Source: an uncultured Saprospiraceae bacterium (GTDB lineage Bacteria; Bacteroidota; Bacteroidia; Chitinophagales; Saprospiraceae). From it: a stretch of DNA of 64,000 bases. Shown here piece after piece: positions 56,692 through 64,000 of this stretch. A program made the position numbers and the translations under genes. The stretch covers positions 87,156-151,155 of the forward strand of contig CALEYL010000032.1 of assembly GCA_937926205.1 (NCBI GenBank). The letters are read 5' to 3'. Within the stretch, counting starts at the first letter, position 1. The number at the start of each line of letters is the position of its first letter. The notes below the pieces were generated by a model, which saw only the letters and a list, made by a program, of their open reading frames with translations, ran no database searches and was not told where the DNA came from.

Positions 56692-59682
56692 TTATCTCAC
56701 GACGAGCTTTCCGCTACCCATCAGTTTTCCGCTTGCATCCAGCAGGCGCAGCGCATACCAACCTGAAGGCAGCGGGTTTGACAGCTCCAGCCGGTTGCCG
56801 TCGAATGCCAGTCGGCGCACCTCGCGGCCGTTTGCGTCTGTGATGACGAGTATTTTTGTTCCGCCCACCGCGCTGTTTGCCAGTTCAAGTACCGCCGCGC
56901 CGGGCGTTGGGTTGGGGTAAACTTTCCAGCCGATATTAGAACCCGGTTCATTAACCCAGGTAGCGATTTCAATAAAGTTCTCTCCGATGGTATGGAAAAT
57001 GGTATTGGTTAAAACCGGCTCATTGAAGTCGAAATAAATCGCTGCTGTATTTTCTACGCGCGTTTCCAAAGGCGTGTTTTCCCGTGTACGGATGTAGAAA
57101 TCAACAAAACCATTGGAACCTTCCAGGTTTGTGGTGCTGTCGGGCAGCAGGATGTTGTCAAACGAAAAGACGAGGGTTCGTTCGCCCTGTATGTCCAGAC
57201 GATTGGCATGGCTGGCGTTGCCGCGGCGCAGGGTAGTGACATCCAGCCAGGGAGCCAGCGTGTCGCGGATCACCACCGTAAAGGCCGTATCGGTACCGGT
57301 ATTCTGAAAACGGATGCGGTAATTGATTTCTTCGCCAGCCTTCAGGTAGTGTTTTTCGCCATAGCCTGTTGGCAGCGCACTTTTGTCGTTGGGGTCGTAA
57401 GAGCCAACATTGGGCAGGCAGAAAATAGCCGTCGCAGGCGTTGTTGTTTGCAGTGGAAATTGCGAGGTCCATCCCGTGCTGAAATTGCCCTGGCCATTGA
57501 CCCCACAGCCTTCTACAACGATGGTCGGAGACTGTTGTGCGTAGGGGTGTCCTGTAGCCTGTTCGAGGCTGAAAGTGTACGTAGAACCATTTGCCGGGAA
57601 GGAAAAAACCGTTTCTTCATCGATCGGGAGCTGGTCAATGCTGCCGGGGTTTTGCATCAGCATGACGGCGTCTTCAATGACGATGTACTGAACCGGATTG
57701 ACCAGATCGCCGGTGCCACTGTTTCTAATCAGGAAACGTACTTCTTCCGGCGTGCATTCGCCCTGTAAAACCAGGTTTGCACCCGACCAGTTGCCCGTAG
57801 CGGGGGCACAAAGCGGATCAGGCGTTACGCTGACTTCTGAGCAATGCGTTTGGCCAAGGGTGGCGTTGCAGCTGACCAATGCAAAAACTGAAAAAGTCCT
57901 GCATGCGCCCGGCTCAAGGCTGGACAGGTTCCAGGTAATGACCTGGCCATCAATGCTTGCAGGGACGAGTTGCGAACCCTGATAAGTCATAAAACCATCC
58001 AATGTCAGGGTTACCTGGGGGCTAAGGGCCGTTTCGGTTCCCAGATTGCAAACGGTGATGTAATAAGCGCTCGGGAAACACCGGCGCAATATTGGCGATG
58101 TCAGGGTGACGCTCAATTCCGGGCAGTTGACTATTGCCTGAACGGGAATGTCCGTGGTGATCACCTGACCGGCAGTACTCAGATCCGCATCCGGAATCGG
58201 GAGGCAAACCGACCAGGAAGCAGAGGGCCCGGTGGCACTGATGCTGTAGTTGCCGAGTGGCAGCGAAAAACTGTATGCTCCAAGCCCATTCGTAATGGCG
58301 TTGAAGGTATCGCTGGCACTGGCAGCTGTGATGATCCAGCCCGCCAACCCGGTTTCTCCGGCTGCAGCGACACAATCCTGATCAACATCATTTACCACCC
58401 GCCCGTTCAGGGTAGCGCAGGATTGCACTTCCAGGTCAATGAAGCGGGAAACATAAGATTCGCAGGTAGTTCCCGGAATGGAAATGTGCAATTGATAGAC
58501 CCCGGTCTGGTTGGCCGTGATGACCTGGCTATTTGCCGTGGAGCCATCCGGGAATGTCCATTCAAATGCGATTTCTCCAAAAAAATTGGGCGGTACGAGG
58601 CCGCTCAGTTGATACGTATTGCAAGCGGTGAGGGTTACCGATATGTCATCAATAATGACATCATCGTAAGATTGTACCAAAACGCTGTAAGAAGAAGAAC
58701 AGGACGGGACACTTGAATTTATTGCCGTCAAGGTATATAATCCAGGCTCATTGACCACCGTTTCCAGGTCGGTAGAAGCAAAACCGTTTGGGCCTGTCCA
58801 CAAATAGCTGATGTTCGGTCCGCTGGGCGTTACCACGCCTTGCAGGGTTCTGGTACCCGTTGTGCAATCCAGAAAACCATCGCCTGTTGCGTCAACGACC
58901 AGGCCTGATCCAATAAAAAAAGTCTGTATTTGGCTACAGCCATTCGCATCGGTGACGGTTACCGTGTAATTACCTGACGTAAGTCCCTGAATAACAGGAG
59001 CAGTAGAGCCCGAACTCCATAAATAAATATATGGCGGCGAGCCTCCTGAAGCAATGACAGAGATGTTGCCGTCATTCGTCGATTGGCAACTGGCGTTGAC
59101 CACGTTGGCCGTGATGGCGATCGGACTGTTGATCGTAACAACAGCGCATGACGTAGCGGCACATCCTGCTGCATCTGTGACGGTCAGGCAATAGGTCCCC
59201 GGCGCCAGGTTGCCTATTGTAGGGGCTGAGGAGCCATTACTCCACTGGTAACTGTAGTTCAGGCCCAGTCCTCCGGTGACCGTAGCGGTCATCATACCGC
59301 CAATAAGCGAACAGGCAGGCGGAAGCACACTGATGACTATGTTTATCGGAGGCGATACAGTAACCACCGTTACTGCAGAGGCTTCTTCACCCAGGGCATC
59401 CATGACCGTGAGTTGGAAGGTCGTGGTCTGGCTCACAAATACTTCCGGGGAAGGGCAGTCGGAGCAGGATAAATTAGCAGCAGGTGTCCACGTGTAGGTG
59501 TAAGGCCCCGTGCCGCCTGTAACTCCGGGGAAAAATTGCAGAACCTGCCCTTCTTCGCATATAATGTAGTTGTTCTCAAGATTGACTGTAAGCTCCTGAG
59601 CACCCGATTTGGCTGAAAAGCCGAATACCAGGATCAGGACAAGTACAAAATAGGTACGAGAAAAAGGAGTATGCCTTTGCAT
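56692..59682 (-). CDS. SprB-repeat, T9SS-exported adhesin-like protein
   Basis: A 996-residue surface protein; the ATG at 59680-59682 gives a signal peptide (TYFVLVLILVFGFSAKSGAQ), preferred over a longer frame to 59730. After it, SprB-type repeats of about 75-80 residues occur (GTGPYTYTW..., GLGLNYSYQWSNGSSAPTIGNLAPGTYCLTVTDAAGC, GGSPPYIYLWSSGSTAPVIQGLTSGNYTVTVTDANGC), as in the gliding adhesin SprB. The middle has Cna_B-like or conserved-repeat beta domains (GRVVNDVDQDC), then a DUF7619-type segment (YDPNDKSALPTGYGEKHYLKAGEEINYRIRFQNTG) and a C-terminal T9SS type A domain ending LMGSGKLVVR. It probably mediates adhesion or gliding on the cell surface. Confidence 0.9.
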   Translation of the reverse strand: MQRHTPFSRTYFVLVLILVFGFSAKSGAQELTVNLENNYIICEEGQVLQFFPGVTGGTGPYTYTWTPAANLSCSDCPSPEVFVSQTTTFQLTVMDALGEEASAVTVVTVSPPINIVISVLPPACSLIGGMMTATVTGGLGLNYSYQWSNGSSAPTIGNLAPGTYCLTVTDAAGCAATSCAVVTINSPIAITANVVNASCQSTNDGNISVIASGGSPPYIYLWSSGSTAPVIQGLTSGNYTVTVTDANGCSQIQTFFIGSGLVVDATGDGFLDCTTGTRTLQGVVTPSGPNISYLWTGPNGFASTDLETVVNEPGLYTLTAINSSVPSCSSSYSVLVQSYDDVIIDDISVTLTACNTYQLSGLVPPNFFGEIAFEWTFPDGSTANSQVITANQTGVYQLHISIPGTTCESYVSRFIDLEVQSCATLNGRVVNDVDQDCVAAAGETGLAGWIITAASASDTFNAITNGLGAYSFSLPLGNYSISATGPSASWSVCLPIPDADLSTAGQVITTDIPVQAIVNCPELSVTLTSPILRRCFPSAYYITVCNLGTETALSPQVTLTLDGFMTYQGSQLVPASIDGQVITWNLSSLEPGACRTFSVFALVSCNATLGQTHCSEVSVTPDPLCAPATGNWSGANLVLQGECTPEEVRFLIRNSGTGDLVNPVQYIVIEDAVMLMQNPGSIDQLPIDEETVFSFPANGSTYTFSLEQATGHPYAQQSPTIVVEGCGVNGQGNFSTGWTSQFPLQTTTPATAIFCLPNVGSYDPNDKSALPTGYGEKHYLKAGEEINYRIRFQNTGTDTAFTVVIRDTLAPWLDVTTLRRGNASHANRLDIQGERTLVFSFDNILLPDSTTNLEGSNGFVDFYIRTRENTPLETRVENTAAIYFDFNEPVLTNTIFHTIGENFIEIATWVNEPGSNIGWKVYPNPTPGAAVLELANSAVGGTKILVITDANGREVRRLAFDGNRLELSNPLPSGWYALRLLDASGKLMGSGKLVVR

Positions 59683-59909
59683 GGGATAAGTTTTGGTGGT
59701 GAACGTAAGCATAAATAGCTGAATTATCATGATACAAACATCCGACAGGAATTCGGTTCCGGCAAACCAAAATTTGATGTGTTGTAGAATATTGAATTTA
59801 AAAACGAGACCTGCTTTTTACATAAAACGCTACATGGTTTTTGTTTTAAACCATTGAATATTAATAATTTTTGATGAAATAGAAACGACAAGAAGTTGAT
59901 ACATTTTTT

Positions 59910-59917
59910 TATGTTTG
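59910..59917 (+). promoter_or_regulatory. -7 promoter box TATGTTTG
   Basis: A perfect TAnnTTTG match 23 bases before the next gene. The nearest TTG (59896-59898) is only 11 bases upstream, too close to be the usual -33. A 7-bp hairpin (ATGGTTT/AAACCAT) lies near 59834-59854 in the same A+T-rich spacer. Confidence 0.45.
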
Positions 59918-59939
59918 TAGAATAGAATCTCTTTCAACG

Positions 59940-61325
59940 ATGCAAAAAAACCTGCTCTTCGAACTGATTTCCACCCTTAAGCCTGCTGAAACGGCCGAAG
60001 CAGGGCGTTGGCTGGCCTCTCCGGCGCACAATCAGCGGGAAGACATCCGTCGTCTATTTGATGCCCTGACCGCGCCAAAAACCACTGACGACAAGACTTT
60101 ACTCTGGGAAAACATGTTCCCGAAACGCCCATACGACGATCAGGAATTTCGCCTGCGCTGCAGCTATCTGTTGCGGCAGCTGGAAGACTGGCTGGCCTGG
60201 AAGCACTGGCAGGAGGAACAACTTTTTTTGGCCAATTATACCTTAGCCGCTTATCGCGAACGCGGGCTGGAACGCCATTTTCACAAACGCCTGGCTTTGG
60301 TGCGCCAACGCCTCGAACAATCGCCGCTGCGTTCTCCGGACTACTACCTCGCGCTTTACGATTTTGAGTCGGAAGTTTACCACCAGGATTCCGTCGGAGA
60401 GCGGCAACGCCCCAAAAACCTGCAGGAACAGGACGATGCGCTCACCTGCGCCATGATCGGTCTTAAACTCCGCCAGGCCTGCTTTGCGCTGGCACACCGG
60501 CAGGTTTCGGATACGGATTACAACATCGCCCTGATTGAAAGCGTGTTGGAATGTGCCGCCCAGGCGCCCTATGCTGAAGCGCCGGCTGTAGCGGTCTACC
60601 GGGAAGCCTACAATACCCTGACCCAGCCTGAAAACGACGCCGCATTCATCCTTTTCCGGGAAGCCTTCATTCGTTGTTTTGCCAATTTTCCGGCTGCAGA
60701 AATGCGCGATTTGCTGCTGCTGGCACTCAACTCCTGCATCCGGCGGATCAATCAGGGCAACCAGGCTTTTTTGCGGGAAGCCTTTACCATTTACAAGCTG
60801 GGACTGGACAGCCAATTGCTGCTCGAGGATGGCTGGATCACTCCGTATACCTACAACAACATCGTCGGCATCGCCATCCGGCTGGAAGAGCTGGTCTGGG
60901 CCGATGATTTTGTACAGCGCTATTGCGAACATCTGGAACCCGAACACCGCGAGCTTCATTTTGCCCTGAATGCAGCGCGTTTGGCGTATGCCCGCAAAGA
61001 TTACCGGGCTGCTTTGCTGCACCTGCAGAGCGCTGATTACCGCGATTTTTTCCACAACATGAGCGCGCGGGTGCTGCAAATGAAAATCTATTACGAAACC
61101 GGCGAAAACGAGTTATTGGGCACGCACCTCAAAAATACCCGCGCTTTTTTGCGCAGGAGACGAACGCTGAGTTACCATGAAAAAAACTACCTGAACATCC
61201 TGAAACTCACCGAACTGCTGTTGCGCCGCAATGCATTTGACCGCGCGGCAACCCAGCGCTTGAGAGAACGGATTCTCAGCACCGATCCGTTGACGGAAAG
61301 GGAGTGGCTGCTGTCGCAATTGTAA
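59940..61325 (+). CDS. helical repeat protein, unknown function
   Basis: A 461-residue protein, not recognised. It has no signal peptide or membrane segment. The sequence is a series of amphipathic helices with no clear enzyme motif: an N-terminal domain (about 1-80; MQKNLLFELISTLKPAETAEAGRWLASPAHNQREDIRRLFDAL) and then TPR-like pairs to the end. Aromatic and Leu/Arg residues are abundant, as in scaffolding proteins. I infer a cytoplasmic protein-protein adaptor. It has its own -7 box and is followed by a long repeat-rich spacer. Confidence 0.65.
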   Translation: MQKNLLFELISTLKPAETAEAGRWLASPAHNQREDIRRLFDALTAPKTTDDKTLLWENMFPKRPYDDQEFRLRCSYLLRQLEDWLAWKHWQEEQLFLANYTLAAYRERGLERHFHKRLALVRQRLEQSPLRSPDYYLALYDFESEVYHQDSVGERQRPKNLQEQDDALTCAMIGLKLRQACFALAHRQVSDTDYNIALIESVLECAAQAPYAEAPAVAVYREAYNTLTQPENDAAFILFREAFIRCFANFPAAEMRDLLLLALNSCIRRINQGNQAFLREAFTIYKLGLDSQLLLEDGWITPYTYNNIVGIAIRLEELVWADDFVQRYCEHLEPEHRELHFALNAARLAYARKDYRAALLHLQSADYRDFFHNMSARVLQMKIYYETGENELLGTHLKNTRAFLRRRRTLSYHEKNYLNILKLTELLLRRNAFDRAATQRLRERILSTDPLTEREWLLSQL

Positions 61326-62050
61326 ACTTTGATTATGTTTGTATCGAATCAGGAGGTATTTTTATCGGGGAATGCCCCATTAGACGCTAAAGCGTCTATG
61401 GGCAAGTCTCTGTGGACTCTTTTTGGTTGCGGAGTTCCGCGGAGTAAGGGAGTCTCGCGGAGTCATGCAAGCTGTTTTACGAAGAGCCTCATAAAACTCC
61501 GTGAAACTCCGCGTTTACTCTGTGAAACTCCGCGTCATTTTTAAACGGCTGATCAATTCGTGACGCATGCCAACAGGTTTTGCTCCTGATTCGCCTACCT
61601 GTCGCAGGCTGGCGAATTAGGGACTATTCTAGGCTGCTTCCCTTCTAAAGTTCCTTGTTCGATGTGCATCAGAGGTTTGAACCGCAGAACAGCAGAATAT
61701 CGAATTTCGAATGATGAAGTGGGCAGAACTGCTCCCTTCTGCGGTTCCTTGTTCGATATTCTGCGGTTCGATATTCAAAAGAGAATTGAACTGCAGAACA
61801 AAGCGTCCATCGGCAAGTCACCGTGTACGCTTTTTAGTCACAGAGGCCCGCGGAGTAAGACGTCCTGAACCCTTGGCGCCCTTGGCGGGAAAAGCGTTCG
61901 CGCAGCATCCACGGCGTTAAGGCTACTTTTTACGAACCCCACTTTAAAACTCCGTGAAACTCCGCGTAATTTTTACAAGGCGAATAGCTCATGTAGCATA
62001 CAAACATTTTGCCCTGATTCACATGTCTTATGTTCAATAAAACCGGCATC
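61326..62050. repeat. repeat-rich gene-free region with two copies of a dispersed repeat
   Basis: Two related blocks, 61389-61542 and 61800-61974, share AAAGCGTC.AT.GGCAAGTC, CCGCGGAGTAAG and the ending ACTCCGTGAAACTCCGCGT; the first also carries an extra copy of the last motif. Between them lie inverted repeats (AACCGCAGAA at 61680 against TTCTGCGGTT at 61737-61746) and a direct repeat GTTCCTTGTTCGAT (61649 and 61744). Short frames here do not resemble proteins. A CTGCGGTAGGC-type relative lies near 61600. Confidence 0.7.
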
Positions 62051-63787
62051 ATGAAAGCTTCCCTTTTCTTTTTCCTGCTCCTGACCGGAACAATTGCATT
62101 TGGCCAAAAGGCCTCCCGTCAATTGGCGGCACAGGTAGCTGCTTACGAAAATTTTCAACGCCAGGAGGCACGCCCGGCGGCAACCGACAGCCTCGGTACC
62201 GGGATTTTGGGATCTTTTACGGAGGCAGATTTCAAACGTCGGGCCGATTTTTATGCCAACCTCAGCATGCAGTTGGGAAAAATCAAAGACGACCAACTCA
62301 GCCGCAGCGAAAAAATCAGCAAAGAATTGCTTCGCTTTGTTTGTAAGGAACAGACCGAAAATTACCGCTTCAAAGGCTATTTAATCCCTTTGCTGGCCGA
62401 CGACGGCTTCCACATTTCCTATGTCTTCGACATGACTTCCACACGGCTGAACACACAGGAAGACTACCAGCGCTACATCCAGAAATTGCGCGATTTTCCG
62501 CGCTATGTGCAGCAACACCTCGACCTGATGTCGGAAGGCATCCGCATTGGCATGACCCAGGCGAAAGCCATTTTTAAAGGTTACGAAGTCACCTACAACA
62601 GCCACATTGTGAAGACGCCGGAAGAAAGCCTGTTTTACCGGCCATTTCTGGAGTTGCCAGAATCGTTCAGCCAAGCAGAAAAAGAAAAACTGCGCAACGA
62701 AGCCCGTACGGCTGTCATGGAAGGCGCCGTGGCCGGTTATCGCCTCATGGCAGATTTTATGGAGCATCAATACATTCCCAACGCGCGCGAGAAAGAAGGC
62801 ATCGGCTCAGTTCCGAACGGACTGGCCTATTACCAAAGCTTAGCCGATTATTACACGACCCTGAACATGCCCGTCGCCGAGATCCACCAAAAAGGGCTGG
62901 AAGAAGTGGCGCGCATCCGCAGCGAAATGGAAACAGTGATGCGCCAGACTGGCTTCGAAGGCGACCTGAAAGCCTTTCTTGCTTTTTTGCGCAGCGACCC
63001 GCAATTCTATGCCAAAACCCCGGAAGAGCTGATGAAAGAGGCCGCGTATATTGCAAAAATGGCCGACGGACGCCTCCCGGCTTTCTTTGGCAAACTGCCG
63101 CGTCAGCCCTATGGCGTGGAGCCGGTTCCGGACCACCTGGCGCCCAAATATACCGGCGGGCGCTACAGCCCATCGGCCCCGGGCAGCCGCCGCGCAGGCC
63201 ACTATTGGGTGAATACCTACAACCTGCCCGCCCGTCCGCTCTATGTGCTGGAGTCCCTGACCCTGCACGAAGCGGTGCCGGGACACCACCTGCAAATGGC
63301 GCTGAATTACGAGTTAACCGATGTGCCCGATTTCCGGCGCAACCTCTACCTGTCGGCCTACGGCGAAGGCTGGGCCCTGTACACCGAAGCGCTGGGCGAA
63401 GAGATGGGCTTTTACAAAAATCCCTACAGCAAATTCGGCAAACTGACCTATGAAATGTGGCGCGCCTGCCGCCTGGCGGTCGACACCGGCATCCACGCTT
63501 ACGGCTGGACACGCGAACAGGCCATCGCCTACCTCGTCGATAATACGGCACTCTCCCTGCACGAATGCACCACCGAAACGGACCGCTACATCTCCTGGCC
63601 AGGGCAGGCGCTTTCCTATAAAATCGGGGAATTGAAAATCAAGGAACTGCGCAAAAAAGCGGAACAGGAAATGGGCGCGCGTTTCGACATCCGCGCTTTC
63701 CACGACGCCGTTCTGGCCGACGGAACTTTGACGCTGCCGCTGCTGGAGCGGGTGGTGGGGGAGTATATTGGGAGAGGGGGGAAGTAG
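62051..63787 (+). CDS. DUF885 family secreted zinc peptidase
   Basis: A 578-residue exported protein; the ATG at 62051 gives a signal peptide (MKASLFFFLLLTGTIAFGQ), preferred over an ATG 21 bases earlier. The DUF885 domain fills the rest and has the zinc-like motif HEAVPGHHLQ near 406-415 (His406, Glu407, His411/412) and a downstream GEGWALYTEALGEEMGF near 443, with Glu as the probable third ligand. The second half has SLHECTTETDRYISWPGQALSYKIG, another family mark. Such proteins are thought to be metal-dependent carboxypeptidases or esterases of the envelope. Length is normal. Confidence 0.9.
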   Translation: MKASLFFFLLLTGTIAFGQKASRQLAAQVAAYENFQRQEARPAATDSLGTGILGSFTEADFKRRADFYANLSMQLGKIKDDQLSRSEKISKELLRFVCKEQTENYRFKGYLIPLLADDGFHISYVFDMTSTRLNTQEDYQRYIQKLRDFPRYVQQHLDLMSEGIRIGMTQAKAIFKGYEVTYNSHIVKTPEESLFYRPFLELPESFSQAEKEKLRNEARTAVMEGAVAGYRLMADFMEHQYIPNAREKEGIGSVPNGLAYYQSLADYYTTLNMPVAEIHQKGLEEVARIRSEMETVMRQTGFEGDLKAFLAFLRSDPQFYAKTPEELMKEAAYIAKMADGRLPAFFGKLPRQPYGVEPVPDHLAPKYTGGRYSPSAPGSRRAGHYWVNTYNLPARPLYVLESLTLHEAVPGHHLQMALNYELTDVPDFRRNLYLSAYGEGWALYTEALGEEMGFYKNPYSKFGKLTYEMWRACRLAVDTGIHAYGWTREQAIAYLVDNTALSLHECTTETDRYISWPGQALSYKIGELKIKELRKKAEQEMGARFDIRAFHDAVLADGTLTLPLLERVVGEYIGRGGK

Positions 63788-63820
63788 GTGCTTAAATTTG
63801 CAAATGGGCAAATGAGCAAG

Positions 63821-64000
63821 GATGCTGATTTGAAAATTTGCTGATTTGAAAATTTGATAATTGGGGAGAAGGATTCGTATAATCAGGAGTAACCAACAAC
63901 CTGCCTACCGGCAGGCAGGCGAACAACGATGCTGATTTGAAAATTTGCTGATTTGAAAATTTGAAAATTGGGGAGAAGGATTTGTATAATCAGGAGTAAC
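63821..64000. repeat. two 73-bp direct repeats and a palindrome at the window end
   Basis: 63821-63893 and 63928-64000 differ at two bases; each contains a 17-bp unit GCTGATTTGAAAATTTG twice. Between them, at about 63900-63919, is the CCTGCC/GGCAGG palindrome seen elsewhere. The array may continue past the window. Confidence 0.85.

Noticed and set aside
61329..61920. Three short plus-strand frames in the repeat island
   Set aside because: They are made of the dispersed repeats and show no family pattern or start signal.
1..64000. tRNA, rRNA and prophage or integrase genes
   Set aside because: I read for cloverleaf ends, rRNA conserved stretches and integrase/terminase motifs and saw none; a covariance-model scan would settle small RNAs.

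Overview
The window looks like a chromosomal segment of a Bacteroidota bacterium, most probably of the Saprospiria/Saprospirales. The signs are: several secreted proteins ending in type IX secretion (T9SS) type A sorting domains, a GldB gliding lipoprotein, SprB-like repeats, Bacteroidota promoters (TTG about 19 bases upstream of TAnnTTTG), many families typical of the phylum (DUF4286, DUF4197, DUF937, PepSY, DUF885) and a crtD-cruF-crtZ cluster of the kind that makes monocyclic carotenoids such as saproxanthin. No rRNA, tRNA, CRISPR array, phage or complete insertion sequence is visible. The lineage call is inference from gene content.

Layout. 0-5 kb: a truncated lipocalin-like gene, a T9SS-exported alpha/beta hydrolase, then an A+T-richer patch with a DUF2459 protein, an orphan lipoprotein and a self-inhibited Fic AMP-transferase preceded by two direct repeats. 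5-12 kb: M28 carboxypeptidase, rpoN, an ECF sigma factor overlapping a gene for an unusual inner-membrane-anchored beta-barrel protein, and a LolA-like protein. 12-15 kb: a 183-bp element with terminal inverted repeats, then crtD-cruF-crtZ. 15-22 kb: a membrane protein, an ALDH7-type aldehyde dehydrogenase, a porin-like protein, gldB, a 2-oxoglutarate oxygenase, tatA and a DUF937 protein. 22-26 kb: a 1258-residue helicase-nuclease-like protein with degraded catalytic motifs. 26-32 kb: a possible four-gene minus-strand operon (metalloprotease, DUF4286, thioredoxin/MsrA-like fusion, TPR-LuxR regulator).

32-48 kb: DUF4197, an amidohydrolase, two surface proteins, a RimK-like ligase, dprA, alkaline phosphatase, an NfeD-flotillin pair, PepSY and Uma2 proteins, a YfcC transporter, a leucine-rich-repeat protein with a BRCT-like C-terminus and a VTT membrane protein. 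48-60 kb: a T9SS-exported CHAP amidase carrying three base-identical 291-bp repeats, a small C2-like secreted protein, a secreted TPR-CHAT protease followed by a sigma factor and a membrane anti-sigma-like protein, and a 1 kDa-scale x100 (997-residue) SprB-repeat adhesin-like protein. 60-64 kb: a helical protein, a 700-bp repeat-rich gene-free stretch, a DUF885 peptidase and terminal direct repeats.

The most promising candidate for an undescribed system is 51987-56569: TPR-CHAT protease, sigma factor and membrane anti-sigma-like protein on one strand. The gene set parallels the TPR-CHAT/Csx30/sigma output arm of type III-E CRISPR systems, but here the protease has a signal peptide and no CRISPR effector is present, suggesting an envelope-sensing version. 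The second is the ECF sigma/inner-membrane-anchored beta-barrel pair at 9031-11158, with a palindrome between its promoter elements. All functions are read from sequence and family knowledge; no searches were run.
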